This document shows positions 44,944 to 53,041 of a DNA stretch of 64,000 nt, piece after piece. The DNA comes from Mariluticola halotolerans (GTDB taxonomy: Bacteria > Pseudomonadota > Alphaproteobacteria > Rhizobiales > Devosiaceae). The stretch is from contig NZ_CP090960.1 of assembly GCF_021611515.1 (NCBI RefSeq), forward strand, positions 1,178,001 through 1,242,000. Reading direction: 5' to 3'. Positions within the stretch are counted from its first letter, which is position 1. Every line of letters starts with the position of its first letter. Made by a program: the position numbers and the translations under genes. The notes below the pieces were generated by a model. The model made no database searches, was not told where the DNA came from, and saw nothing but the letters and a program-made list of their open reading frames with translations.

Positions 44944-44957
44944 ATGCGTATACGCAT
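44944..44957. promoter_or_regulatory. 14-bp palindrome at the LysR start codon
   Basis: ATGCGTATACGCAT is a perfect palindrome and overlaps the first codons of the LysR gene, in the space shared with the divergent dehydrogenase. Candidate autoregulatory operator. Confidence 0.4.
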
Positions 44958-45852
44958 GGATTGGCGCAATGTGAAATTCGACTGGAACCGTGCCCGCGCG
45001 TTTCTGGTCACCGCAGAAGAAGGTTCCCTGTCGGCGGCGGCGCGGGCCATGGGCATGACCCAGCCCACGCTGGGGCGGCAGGTGGATGCGCTGGAAGCCG
45101 AGCTTGGGGTGATCCTGTTCGAGCGTGCCGGGCGCGGGCTGGTTTTGACACCGAGCGGCATTGAATTGCTCGATCATGTGCGCGCCATGGGGGAAGCTGC
45201 GGGGCGCATGTCGCTGGCCGCCTCCGGCCAGGCACAAAGCATTGAAGGCTCGATCTGCCTCACCGCCAGCGAAATCGAATCCGCCTATTTGCTGCCGCCG
45301 ATCATTGCCAGATTGCGCCAGAAAGCGCCGGGAATTGAGGTGGAAGTTGTCGCCTCTAATGCGGCGATGGATTTGCGGCGGCGGGAGGCGGATATTGCGC
45401 TGCGCAGTTTCCGCCCCACCCAGCCGGACCTGATTGCCAAACGCCTCAATGACCAGAATGCCCGGTTCTATGCCACCCCCGCCTATCTGGCGCGGATCGG
45501 CAATCCGGCGACACCGGCGGATCTCAACCGCGCCGATTTCATCAGTTTTGAGGCCAATGACCAGTATCTCAATGCGATCAACGGGCTGGGGCTGACAATT
45601 ACGCGCCAGAACCTCACCGTCATCACCGCCAACCATTGCGTGCATTGGCAGTTTGCCCGGCACGGGGTTGGCATTGGCATGGCACCAGAAAAAATCGGCG
45701 ATGCGGACCCTGATGTGGTGCGGGTATTGCCCGATCAGATAAAGCCGATGACTTTTCCGATGTGGCTGACGACCCACCGCGGGCTCAACACGTCGCGGCG
45801 GGTCAGAATGGTGTTCGATTTTCTCGCAGAGGAACTTAGCGCCAGCGGTTAG
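44956..45852 (+). CDS. LysR-family transcriptional regulator
   Basis: About 298 residues. N-terminal helix-turn-helix (GSLSAAARAMGMTQPTLGRQ, then VDALEAELGVILFERAGRG). C-terminal LysR_substrate domain begins GSICLTASEIESAYLLPPII. The ATG at 44956 gives the usual MDWRNVKFDWNRARAF start; an ATG 12 bases earlier is also possible. Divergent from the MDR dehydrogenase, its likely target. Ends 4 bp before the convergent ilvH stop without a visible terminator. Confidence 0.92.
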   Translation: MDWRNVKFDWNRARAFLVTAEEGSLSAAARAMGMTQPTLGRQVDALEAELGVILFERAGRGLVLTPSGIELLDHVRAMGEAAGRMSLAASGQAQSIEGSICLTASEIESAYLLPPIIARLRQKAPGIEVEVVASNAAMDLRRREADIALRSFRPTQPDLIAKRLNDQNARFYATPAYLARIGNPATPADLNRADFISFEANDQYLNAINGLGLTITRQNLTVITANHCVHWQFARHGVGIGMAPEKIGDADPDVVRVLPDQIKPMTFPMWLTTHRGLNTSRRVRMVFDFLAEELSASG

Positions 45853-45856
45853 GCGC

Positions 45857-46417
45857 TTACATCCGCTCCGGGCCGCGCGAGATGGCGGCGAGGCCTGTGC
45901 GCACCACCTCGACCATGCCAAGCGGCACCATCAGGGCGATGAACTGCTCGATTTTCGTCGCCTTGCCGGTGATTTCGAACACAAAGCTCTCGGTGGAGGC
46001 ATCCACCACCTGGGCGCGGAAGGCATCGGCCAGACGCAGGGTTTCCACCCGGTTCTCGCCCTTGCCCGCCACCTTGACGAGCGCCAGTTCGCGCTCGAGC
46101 GGATTGCCCTCGGCGGTCAGGTCATGCACCTTGTGGACAGGCACGAGCCGTTCCAGCTGCAGCTTGATCTGGGTCAGCACTTTGGGGCTGGCCACCGTCA
46201 CAACGGTGATGCGGCTCAGGCCCTTTTCATGTTCGGTCTCTGAGACCGTCAGGCTATCGATATTGAAGCCCCGCGCGGAGAACAGCCCGGCTATACGTGC
46301 GAGAATGCCCGGCTCGTTATCGACCAGCACGGAAAGAGTGTGCCGTTCGACCGCATTGGTGTCCTTGGTGAGAAAATAGGCCGATCCGCTCGGCTGAAGA
46401 TGTGCGTTCATCGTCAT
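45857..46417 (-). CDS. ilvH: Acetolactate synthase small (regulatory) subunit
   Basis: A 186-residue regulatory subunit that binds valine and activates IlvB. The ACT domain is HTLSVLVDNEPGILARIAGL and the next GFNIDSLTVSETE; the C-terminal ALS_ss domain has RADAFRAQVVD-like LADAFRAQVVDASTESFVFE. Second gene of ilvBH, 15 bp after ilvB. ATG 46411 is an alternative start with better ribosome-site spacing. Confidence 0.96.
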   Translation of the reverse strand: MTMNAHLQPSGSAYFLTKDTNAVERHTLSVLVDNEPGILARIAGLFSARGFNIDSLTVSETEHEKGLSRITVVTVASPKVLTQIKLQLERLVPVHKVHDLTAEGNPLERELALVKVAGKGENRVETLRLADAFRAQVVDASTESFVFEITGKATKIEQFIALMVPLGMVEVVRTGLAAISRGPERM

Positions 46418-46432
46418 TACCCTTTCAACGCC

Positions 46433-48193
46433 CTAAACGAGCATCTTGCCTTTTTCATCGATGATATTGCCGATATCGGCGGTGTCCGGCAGGATCATTT
46501 CATTATGCGCCTTGCCCGATGGGATCATGGGCAGGCAGTTTTCTTCTTTCGACACACAGCAATCGAACAGGACCGGCCCGTCATAATCGAGCATTTCCTG
46601 GATGGCTGCATCCAGCTCTGCTGGGTCCTTGCAGCGAATGCCCTTGCCGCCAAAGGCTTCCGCCAGCTTGACGAAATCGGGCAGGCTTTCCGAATAGCTC
46701 GAGGAATAGCGCCCGCCATGCAGCAATTCCTGCCACTGGCGCACCATGCCCATATATTCATTGTTCAAAATGAACACCTTGATGGGCAGGCGATACTGAA
46801 TGGCGGTGGAGAATTCCTGCATGGTCATCTGCACGCTGGCTTCGCCGGCAATATCGATCACCAGCGCATCACGATGCGCCACCTGCACGCCGACTGCCGC
46901 CGGCAGGCCATAACCCATCGTGCCCAGCCCGCCGGAGGTCATCCAGTGATTGGGTTTTTCAAACGGGAAATACTGCGCCGCCCACATCTGGTGCTGGCCA
47001 ACTTCGGTGGTGATATAGACATCCCGGTCCTTCGTTGCCGCCGCCAGCCGCTCAATGGCGAATTGCGGTTTGATCACCTCGTCCGAGGGTTTGTATTGCA
47101 GCGATTTGACCGCGCGCCACTTGTCGATCTGCTTCCACCAGGGAGCCAGCGCCGCTTCACGCGATTCATTGGTCTTGGTGCGCCAGATGCGGATCATCTC
47201 TTCAAGCACGCGATTGCAATCGCCGATGATCGGCAGATCAACCATCACGGTCTTGTTGATCGATGAGGGGTCGATATCCACATGGATCTTGGTTGAATTG
47301 GGCGAGAACGCGTCAATCCGGCCGGTGATCCGGTCGTCAAAGCGCGCGCCGATATTGATCATCAGATCGCAATCATGCATGGCCATATTGGCCTCATAGC
47401 GCCCGTGCATGCCCAGCATGCCCAGCCATTGCTTGCTGGATGCGGGGAATGCGCCCAGCCCCATCAGGGTCGAGGTCACGGGAAAGCCGGTCAATTCTGC
47501 CAGTTCGCGCAGGTTTTCCGAGGCTTCCGGCCCGGCATTGATCACGCCACCACCGGTATAAAACACCGGACGGCGGGCGCGCAGCATATAATCAACCGCC
47601 GCTTCAATCGCGTCGAGATCGCCATCCATCCGGGGATGATAGCTCTTGTGGCTGGTCAGATTGGCCGGCTTCACATATTCGCCCATGGCAAACTGCACAT
47701 CCTTGGGGATGTCGACAACAACCGGGCCGGGCCGGCCGGAACCGGCGATATAAAACGCCTCATGGATGATGCGCGGCAAATCCTCGACCCGCTTCACCAG
47801 ATAATTATGCTTGGTGCAATTGCGGGTAATACCCACCGTGTCGCACTCCTGGAACGCGTCCGAGCCGATCAACGGGGTGGGTACCTGGCCGGTAATGCAG
47901 ACCATGGGAATGGAATCGAGCAGCGCATCGGTGAGACCGGTCACCGCATTGGTGGCCCCGGGACCGGAGGTGACAAGCACCACGCCGACCTTGCCGGTGG
48001 AACGGGCATAGCCCTCTGCCATATGGGTTGCGCCCTGCTCGTGCCGCACCAGAATGTGTTCAATCTGGTCCTGCTGGAAGATCGCGTCATAGATGGGCAA
48101 TACGGCGCCACCGGGATAGCCGAACATGTGTTCGACCCCCTGATCCTGCAAAGCCTGGATCACCATTTCCGCGCCGGTCATTTTCTCGGCCAT
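46433..48193 (-). CDS. ilvB: Acetolactate synthase large (catalytic) subunit
   Basis: A 586-residue thiamine-diphosphate enzyme joining two pyruvates to acetolactate, or pyruvate and 2-ketobutyrate to acetohydroxybutyrate. The N-terminal domain has FGYPGGAVLPIYDAI and RHEQGATHMAEGYAR with the cofactor-activating Glu; the C-terminal domain has the Mg/ThDP motif around VIDIAGEASVQMTMQE and FILNNEYMGMVRQWQE. GAGG is near the ATG. Preceded by an ILVVV leader peptide and terminator, so regulated by attenuation. Confidence 0.97.
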   Translation of the reverse strand: MAEKMTGAEMVIQALQDQGVEHMFGYPGGAVLPIYDAIFQQDQIEHILVRHEQGATHMAEGYARSTGKVGVVLVTSGPGATNAVTGLTDALLDSIPMVCITGQVPTPLIGSDAFQECDTVGITRNCTKHNYLVKRVEDLPRIIHEAFYIAGSGRPGPVVVDIPKDVQFAMGEYVKPANLTSHKSYHPRMDGDLDAIEAAVDYMLRARRPVFYTGGGVINAGPEASENLRELAELTGFPVTSTLMGLGAFPASSKQWLGMLGMHGRYEANMAMHDCDLMINIGARFDDRITGRIDAFSPNSTKIHVDIDPSSINKTVMVDLPIIGDCNRVLEEMIRIWRTKTNESREAALAPWWKQIDKWRAVKSLQYKPSDEVIKPQFAIERLAAATKDRDVYITTEVGQHQMWAAQYFPFEKPNHWMTSGGLGTMGYGLPAAVGVQVAHRDALVIDIAGEASVQMTMQEFSTAIQYRLPIKVFILNNEYMGMVRQWQELLHGGRYSSSYSESLPDFVKLAEAFGGKGIRCKDPAELDAAIQEMLDYDGPVLFDCCVSKEENCLPMIPSGKAHNEMILPDTADIGNIIDEKGKMLV

Positions 48194-48334
48194 TCTGCCG
48201 TCTCCTCGTTTCCTAATTCACCCTCATTCAGAGGAAGCGACAGGCCGCCATTTTCAAATGACGTGGGTGACCCCTGTGACTTCCGTTCCCAACCCGATCT
48301 CCAGACGTTTTAGCGGCTCTGGAATTCAGGGCAA

Positions 48335-48399
48335 TAAAAAAGGCCCCCTGTGGGAGCCTTGCACGCGCATTACCGTCCGCAGGGATTATCAACCTGCGG
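48335..48399 (-). terminator. ilvB attenuator: pause hairpin and terminator
   Basis: On the minus strand the leader end forms CCGCAGG/CCTGCGG (48393-48399 with 48377-48383). Further on GGCTCCC-ACA-GGGGGCC is followed by six T (48335-48360), a complete intrinsic terminator before ilvB. Stalling in the leader would free alternative pairing and allow read-through. Confidence 0.85.
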
Positions 48400-48442
48400 C
48401 GCCAATGCGCTCCATAACGACTACGAGAATGTCAAACCGCAT
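48389..48442 (-). CDS. ilvB leader peptide (17 residues, ILVVV)
   Basis: ATG 48442 opens MRFDILVVVMERIGAAG and a TGA at 48389-48391. The Ile-Leu-Val-Val-Val run is read by the three branched-chain aminoacyl-tRNAs. GAGGAAC precedes the ATG by about five bases. The stop overlaps the first hairpin, and the terminator lies downstream, which is the standard order for an ilv attenuator. Confidence 0.9.
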   Translation of the reverse strand: MRFDILVVVMERIGAAG

Positions 48443-48474
48443 TTTCGGTTCCTCGATTAAAATTCAGGACTGGA

Positions 48475-48503
48475 TTGTTAAGCGGGAAATTGGATGGGGT
48501 CAA
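48475..48503 (-). promoter_or_regulatory. Promoter of the ilvB leader
   Basis: Minus strand TTGACC (48503-48498), 17 bp, TAACAA (48480-48475). This places the start of transcription ~25 bp before the leader ATG. It overlaps the earliest possible start of the divergent gene, supporting the later start chosen for that gene. Confidence 0.5.
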
Positions 48504-48589
48504 GTCAGATCGTCGAGGTTAACAATAAGGCCTTGAGGCCGGAGCTCGCAATGCTAGGGTTAAGTGTAGTCGATTGGGGAGTTAGTTGG

Positions 48590-49921
48590 ATGCAAAACGA
48601 CCGTTGGAACTTGCTCGAATGGCTCTGTATCAGCCCCCGCGTTTTCAAGAGTAAATCGGTTGGCGCCCTTGTTTCGTTCTCTATAATAATGGCGACCCTG
48701 CTTTTCGTACCGGCCACCTTTTTCCGGTTTGCAATGGTACTCTTGGGATCTGAGCAATTTCAATCCGCAACAGAACGTTACGAAGCCATTCGAAATATGG
48801 GGCTTGTGATTGCTGCTTTGGTTGGCGTGCCTTTCCTCGTTTGGCGCTCAATAGTAGCGCAGAAGCAGGTTGACATAGCAGAGCAAGGCAACATCACCGA
48901 TCGCATCAATAAGGCCATCGAAGGGTTAGGCGCTGAGAAAACTATCAAACAGGTCGTGGAAACTCCGCGTTACCAAAGGCACAACGATGAATGGTTGCGA
49001 GACGAAGCAGGAAAATTATTACCGGCACTCCGACCAGATGGATTAGAAATCGTTGATCGCGAAACTTTCGAAAGCTCTCAACCAAACTTAGAAGTCCGCA
49101 TCGGCTCAATATATGCCCTCGAGCGCATTGCTCAGGATAGCCCCCGTGACCACATTCAAATCATGGAAATTCTTTGTGCATATGTACGAGAAAACGCCCC
49201 GGCGTTATCACTGGAGCCAACTGAAGAGTTGAGCAAGCGCCCTCGGCCGAGGTCAGATATCCAGACCGTCATCACGGTCATAGCGCGAAGATCTGTTGAC
49301 CAAATCAAAATCGAAACCCAAAGAAAGTTCAGGCTGGATTTTAGAAATGCCGATTTTTCTGGCGTGGATTTTAGGAAAGGAAACTTTGCCGCCGCACAAT
49401 TTCATCGTTGCCGCATAGAAGCCGCAGATTTTTCAAATTGCGACCTCATGGGAACACAGTTCTTTGGTGCATTACTGAATCATAGCGGCTTTTCTCAATC
49501 AAATTTATTTGGCACTAGATTTGATTCAGCCATCATAAATCGTCCGATCATTCCGGTGGGTGCCATGTCAGAATCGATTACAATGGGCGAAATCTACGGA
49601 ATTTCTTTGGCGGCGGCCGATATCTCCGAAATTAACTATTTAGGCGAAGCTGAGAAGGCGAACTTAACCTTCGGCACAAAGGACACCAAACTTCACCCGG
49701 ATTTAGATTTTCCCCGGAAAATATACGCGGGAGAATTGCACAGAATACGGAAATTAGAAAATTCCAATAAATTAGAGGAGGCCGATGAGGCTAGAGCGCA
49801 GCTCTATACGAATAGTTTTGTGGACTGGTGCCCTCATGATCGAAGCGATTTGTCTTCCAATTACTACTATCGGAACTTTCTGGATCGATTGAACATTCAG
49901 GGCTGGCCATTTTCCGATTAA
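48590..49921 (+). CDS. Membrane-anchored pentapeptide-repeat protein
   Basis: About 443 residues. Two membrane helices near the N-terminus (ALVSFSIIMATLLFVPATFF; GLVIAALVGVPFLVW), then a helical part (ITDRINKAIEGLGAEKTIKQ), and a short run of pentapeptide repeats near residue ~280-340 (ADFSGVDFRKGNF, ADFSNCDLMGTQFFGALLNH). GGGGAG 8 bases before ATG 48590 favours this start over ATG 48494 or 48551. The gene is visibly AT-richer than its neighbours and lies at the edge of a repeat cluster, which suggests recent transfer. Function unknown; similar proteins are scattered in alphaproteobacteria. Confidence 0.75.
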   Translation: MQNDRWNLLEWLCISPRVFKSKSVGALVSFSIIMATLLFVPATFFRFAMVLLGSEQFQSATERYEAIRNMGLVIAALVGVPFLVWRSIVAQKQVDIAEQGNITDRINKAIEGLGAEKTIKQVVETPRYQRHNDEWLRDEAGKLLPALRPDGLEIVDRETFESSQPNLEVRIGSIYALERIAQDSPRDHIQIMEILCAYVRENAPALSLEPTEELSKRPRPRSDIQTVITVIARRSVDQIKIETQRKFRLDFRNADFSGVDFRKGNFAAAQFHRCRIEAADFSNCDLMGTQFFGALLNHSGFSQSNLFGTRFDSAIINRPIIPVGAMSESITMGEIYGISLAAADISEINYLGEAEKANLTFGTKDTKLHPDLDFPRKIYAGELHRIRKLENSNKLEEADEARAQLYTNSFVDWCPHDRSDLSSNYYYRNFLDRLNIQGWPFSD

Positions 49922-49929
49922 ACGCCATT

Positions 49930-50074
49930 CGTCACCCTCGGGCCTGACCCGAGGGCCTATGACCAACCAGCCACGCGGACGCAGGGCGGGATCAGGCGAA
50001 ACCTACCTGCACCACATGCCCACTTATCGCGCCGCAATATCTCATGGGTACTCGGGTCAAGCCCGAGTATGACG
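49930..50074. repeat. Repeat family B, copy 1
   Basis: The ends are imperfect inverted copies: CGTCACCCTCGGGCCTGACC at 49930 and, on the other strand, CGTCATACTCGGGCTTGACC from 50074. Copy 2 is at 51695-51816. The cores differ, so the ends are what is conserved, as in REP-pair or MITE-like elements. Confidence 0.75.
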
Positions 50075-50109
50075 ATGAGGGTAAAGTCAGGAGACCTCAC
50101 AGTCCCCTC

Positions 50110-50219
50110 GTCATCCCCGCGCAGGCGGGGATCCAGTGAACCGCGTCGGCGGTGCCAAGGGTGTATTTCTTGCGGGCAGGACTGCCCGCTGCTGGATTCC
50201 CGTTTTCACGGGAATGACG
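50110..50219. repeat. Repeat family A, copy 1
   Basis: About 110 bp with inverted ends, GTCATCCCCGCGCAGGCGGG at the left and GTCATTCCCGTGAAAACGGG read from the right. The core TTGCGGGCAGGACTGCCCGC is itself palindromic. A full second copy is at 52367-52473 and a half copy at 51627-51653. Confidence 0.8.
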
Positions 50220-50246
50220 TTGTGGGGTGTTGTGACGCTCCCAACC

Positions 50247-50324
50247 CCTCATCCTGAGATTGTAGAAGGACGAGGGTTTTAACACCGTGCCTGCCGCCCA
50301 TCCTTCGACAGGCTCAGGATGAGG
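50247..50324. repeat. Repeat family C, copy 1
   Basis: CCTCATCCTGAG (50247-50258) and CTCAGGATGAGG (50313-50324) are perfect inverted ends. A half copy with the same CTTCGACA-GCTCAGGATGAGG end lies at 51848-51870. Confidence 0.7.
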
Positions 50325-50392
50325 TAAGGGACACAAAAGGCCCCAAACGCACGCGTCATTGCGCGCAGCAATCCCAGGCGGGAGCCGGTGCC

Positions 50393-50998
50393 CTATTTAA
50401 AGCTGAAAGGCGGATAATCGTCCGTGATCAGCAGCCAGGCATAAGCCCAGACCCGCGTGCCCCAGCGCAGGGTGCCAACGACAAAATCGAACAGGCCACG
50501 GGGGTAGCGCCCGGTAAAAAGGATGACGAACCAGGCAATGAGGGTCGCCGCGATCACGCCGGTAAGCAGCACGACCAGAACCAAATAATGCGGGATGGCC
50601 AGAAACCATTTTATCAGCGGCAACCAGCGATTGAGCCCATTTTCCGCGTCCGGGTAATCCAGATCGAGATGCACATTCTGGGGCTCATCGGTGGATGGAT
50701 ATTTGTCGGTCAACAAAAATAGATAGGCCGCCACCCGCATGTTGAAGCGGTTGAACTGAAGGGCGAAATCAAACCACCAGCGTGGATATTTCTGCCTGAA
50801 AACAATCATCAAAAGGGTTGCGAGGAAAAGTCCGGCCAAAATGCCGCTCCCTTCATCGCTGCCGGAGCTGGTGAGCAACCCGAGAATAACCAGAATGGGA
50901 ATGGCCCAGATCAGCCGGAAAAATGTGGTCAAGCGGTCAAGGCGTTCCGGATATTCAATATCCAGCCGCGCCGCGTAAGGAACAGTATCGGTCATCAT
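50393..50998 (-). CDS. DUF4389 membrane protein
   Basis: About 201 residues. LDIEYPERLDRLTTFFRLIW and LDLDYPDAENGLNRWLPLIK are two copies of the DUF4389 beta/helix unit, each leading into a membrane helix; FTGRYPRGLFDFVVGTLRW is the family signature. Four membrane segments. Starts at ATG 50998 just after GGGGGTA. Function unknown. Confidence 0.85.
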   Translation of the reverse strand: MMTDTVPYAARLDIEYPERLDRLTTFFRLIWAIPILVILGLLTSSGSDEGSGILAGLFLATLLMIVFRQKYPRWWFDFALQFNRFNMRVAAYLFLLTDKYPSTDEPQNVHLDLDYPDAENGLNRWLPLIKWFLAIPHYLVLVVLLTGVIAATLIAWFVILFTGRYPRGLFDFVVGTLRWGTRVWAYAWLLITDDYPPFSFK

Positions 50999-51153
50999 TA
51001 CCCCCGTTTTTGTCGTGCGCTGACGGCGCACAGACTCACCCCATGGGTAACACTTCACCAGATCGACAAAATGCTCAAGTACCGGCCTGCCACCATGCCG
51101 GTGGGGAGACCTCCTGCCCGGTCGAACTCAAATTCACCCGGTCCCGGCTCACC

Positions 51154-51477
51154 TCACCGCCGGGCCTTGTGCCACCCGGCGGCCTGCGCTTCCGCTTCGG
51201 AGCAGAACCAGCGCTCGCCATATTCGGGACTGATGCGGGTTCGGGTGTAAAATTCCTGGCCGGGCACATGGTAGATATGTTTACCGGAATTGATGCTGAT
51301 ATTGCCCTTGATCACGCATTCGCCAGCGGAGGCGTAACCGCCGGATACCACCTGCATGGACATCGACTGGGTGCCGGCCATAAATGCGTCAGGCGAGAGG
51401 ACAAATGTCACCGCACCGAAGGGCAGGGCGGACACTAACAGCAATTGCGGCACCAAAGGCAGGCGTGAAAAGTTCAT
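51154..51477 (-). CDS. Small exported protein with ExoI-like C-terminus
   Basis: About 107 residues. A signal peptide or anchor (RLPLVPQLLLVSALPFGAVT) is followed by CVIKGNISINSGKHIYHVPG and QEFYTRTRISPEYGERWFCS, then EAEAQAAGWHKARR. That tail is the sunset-type domain seen in ExoI and nuclease-associated proteins; a Cys pair (CVIKG, WFCSE) probably forms a disulfide. ATG 51477 follows GAGGGGA by six bases. Function unknown. Confidence 0.7.
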   Translation of the reverse strand: MNFSRLPLVPQLLLVSALPFGAVTFVLSPDAFMAGTQSMSMQVVSGGYASAGECVIKGNISINSGKHIYHVPGQEFYTRTRISPEYGERWFCSEAEAQAAGWHKARR

Positions 51478-51626
51478 CACCATTCCCCTCTTTGCCCTTA
51501 TCACGCACCCACGCAGGCGCGTGCACAAGCAAAAGGCGGCAGCCTGGTAAAGGCGGCGTTTCGCTTTTCAGGTGAATTTTTGGCGTACCGGCAAGCTTTC
51601 TGCAGCATTAAACAGGCCTCGGTGCA

Positions 51627-51653
51627 CTGGATTCCCGTTTGCACGGGAATGAC
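51627..51653. repeat. Repeat family A, half copy
   Basis: CTGGATTCCCGTTTGCACGG and GAATGAC match the right end of the elements at 50110-50219 and 52367-52473; the left end is missing. Confidence 0.7.
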
Positions 51654-51694
51654 GTTGTGGGTTTGGAACGCCCCAATCCCTCATCCCCCCAGAT

Positions 51695-51816
51695 CGTCAC
51701 CCTCGGGCCTGACCCGAGGGCCCATGACCAAGCACCAGCAAATACAAAAGGACGGAACGCCCACCCGTGGTCGCTGCACCACCGCATGGGTACTCGGGTC
51801 AAGCCCGAGTATGACG
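51695..51816. repeat. Repeat family B, copy 2
   Basis: Starts CGTCACCCTCGGGCCTGACC and ends CAAGCCCGAGTATGACG, as in 49930-50074, but is 23 bp shorter and has a different centre. Confidence 0.75.
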
Positions 51817-52034
51817 ATTGGAGATAGGACAACAAATGGCTCCTCCCCCTTCGACAAGCTCAGGATGAGGTAAGGGACAAACCCAAACACAAATCCCTCG
51901 TCGTCATTGCGAGCGGCGAAGCCGCGCGGCAATCCAGAGCGGCATGCACATGACCCGGCGACCTTCCTCTCCACAAAACTTATCGACGCCCCCCAAACCC
52001 CGTTTATCCTCATCCCACCTTTTCACATCACCGG

Positions 52035-52205
52035 CGCCGGCGCGACGAACGTCCGGGGTGGAAGGGGACCGGGTTCCTTGGGGGTCGCCTCAGGGAAGGC
52101 CAAAACTGTGCCGCGACCAGCCTGCCCCCGTTGGCAGGTGTACTTCCGAAAGGAAGCGGGGATGGGCCCCAGCGCTTTAAGAGTACAGGCCACGCCAAAA
52201 ATCCC
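52035..52205. other. Highly folded GC-rich stretch, possible structured RNA
   Basis: On the plus strand it holds a GNRA-capped hairpin CTTCC-GAAA-GGAAG (near 52145), CCTGCC/GGCAGG (near 52120), and a longer pairing of GGTCGC with GCGACC bracketing ~24 nt (52084-52119). Nested pairings of this sort suggest a structured RNA or riboswitch; it did not match RNase P, SRP, 6S, tmRNA, cobalamin, FMN or TPP elements by eye. An 81-codon minus-strand frame overlaps it but looks like chance. Confidence 0.35.
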
Positions 52206-52209
52206 GGTT

Positions 52210-52270
52210 GCATGAGACGGTGCATGTCTCATTTGTTTATCACTCAGACGGGCCATGCACCGTCTCATGC
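52210..52270. repeat. 17-bp perfect inverted repeat
   Basis: GCATGAGACGGTGCATG (52210-52226) and CATGCACCGTCTCATGC (52254-52270) with a 27-bp AT-richer loop. No T tract. It closes the folded stretch 52035-52205 on its right side. Confidence 0.7.
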
Positions 52271-52366
52271 CGCCTGATTATGGACACCGTGGGCTTTTGG
52301 GTCTGACGGGGTTTTGGGGTGGGTGGAATTCCAACGGACGACGACAATTCCCGCGCCACCCCCATC

Positions 52367-52473
52367 GTCATCCCCGCGCAGGCGGGGATCCAGTGCACCG
52401 CGGCGGCGGTGCGGAAGAGGTCTCTTGCAGGCAGGACTGCCCGCTGCTTGATTCCCGCCTGCGCGGGAATGAC
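52367..52473. repeat. Repeat family A, copy 2
   Basis: Same order as 50110-50219: GTCATCCCCGCGCAGGCGGG, the core CTTGCAGGCAGGACTGCCCG, and a right end of CTTGATTCCC...GGGAATGAC. A few substitutions only. Confidence 0.8.
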
Positions 52474-52580
52474 GGAGTGGGTGCGGCAGGCGCGGAGGGC
52501 GCTGGCGGCGGGAAATTGAACCAAAAGCGGTGATCAGGCGTTGGATAAGCAGAGTGAAAAGGCAGAACAGGGGAACCGCC

Positions 52581-53027
52581 ATGCAGGCTTATTTGAAATT
52601 CGGGGCGATGATTGCCACTTCCACCATCGTCATGTTCGGGCTGATGTATCTCAATACCTATGAGATCGATCACGTGTTCTTCTCGGAAACCCGCGCCTAT
52701 ATGGCGCTGGTAATGGGGGCGGCGATGGCGATTGTGATGCTGGGCTTCATGCGCCACATGTATGCCAGCACGCGCGCCAATCTTGCGATATTTGCTGCAG
52801 CGCTGGTGGTGTTTGCCGGCTCGTTATGGCTGGTGCGCAGCCAGGCCACAGTGGACGATGTCTCTTATATGCGCGCGATGATCCCGCATCACTCCATCGC
52901 CATCATGACCAGCCGCCGGGCCCATATCACCGATCCGCGCGTGCGGGAGCTGGCGGACGGGATTGCCGAGACGCAGGTGCGCGAAATTGCCCAAATGAAG
53001 GCGCTGATTGCCGACCTGGAAGAATAG
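52581..53027 (+). CDS. DUF305 protein with N-terminal membrane helices
   Basis: A 148-residue protein. Three membrane helices (FGAMIATSTIVMFGLMYLN; YMALVMGAAMAIVMLGF; LAIFAAALVVFAGSLWLV), then a short DUF305 unit: MRAMIPHHSIAIMTSRRAHI with the paired His, and REIAQMKALIADLEE. DUF305 is a ferritin-like helical domain linked to metal handling. AGGGGAAC precedes ATG 52581. Single gene. Confidence 0.85.
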   Translation: MQAYLKFGAMIATSTIVMFGLMYLNTYEIDHVFFSETRAYMALVMGAAMAIVMLGFMRHMYASTRANLAIFAAALVVFAGSLWLVRSQATVDDVSYMRAMIPHHSIAIMTSRRAHITDPRVRELADGIAETQVREIAQMKALIADLEE

Positions 53028-53041
53028 GCGCGGCCAAAACA

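Larger units (their letters stand above)
49922..50392. other. Intergenic repeat cluster 1
   Basis: 471 bp without a gene, filled by three complete repeat elements (49930-50074, 50110-50219, 50247-50324) and a partial fourth (GCGTCATTGCGCGCAGCAAT, from 50354). All have terminal inverted repeats and recur between 51.6 and 52.5 kb. Confidence 0.75.
51529..52580. other. Intergenic repeat cluster 2 with an unexplained structured core
   Basis: About 1.05 kb without a convincing gene. It holds repeat copies at 51627-51653 (A), 51695-51816 (B), 51848-51870 (C), 51902-51938 (family D: GTCATTGCGAGCGGCGAAGC and CGCGGCAATCC), and 52367-52473 (A). Between them, 52035-52205 is GC-rich with several hairpins, and a long inverted repeat is at 52210-52270. 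Confidence 0.7.

Noticed and set aside
52035-52205. Cobalamin riboswitch or RNase P RNA
   Set aside because: The conserved cobalamin box and the RNase P core (GAGGAAAGTCCGGGC) are absent.
52023-52268. An 81-codon minus-strand frame
   Set aside because: It overlaps the folded stretch and the 17-bp inverted repeat; no ribosome site or domain likeness. Treated as chance.
49930-52473. A CRISPR array
   Set aside because: Repeats are too long, too few, unevenly spaced and carry inverted ends; no cas genes are near.
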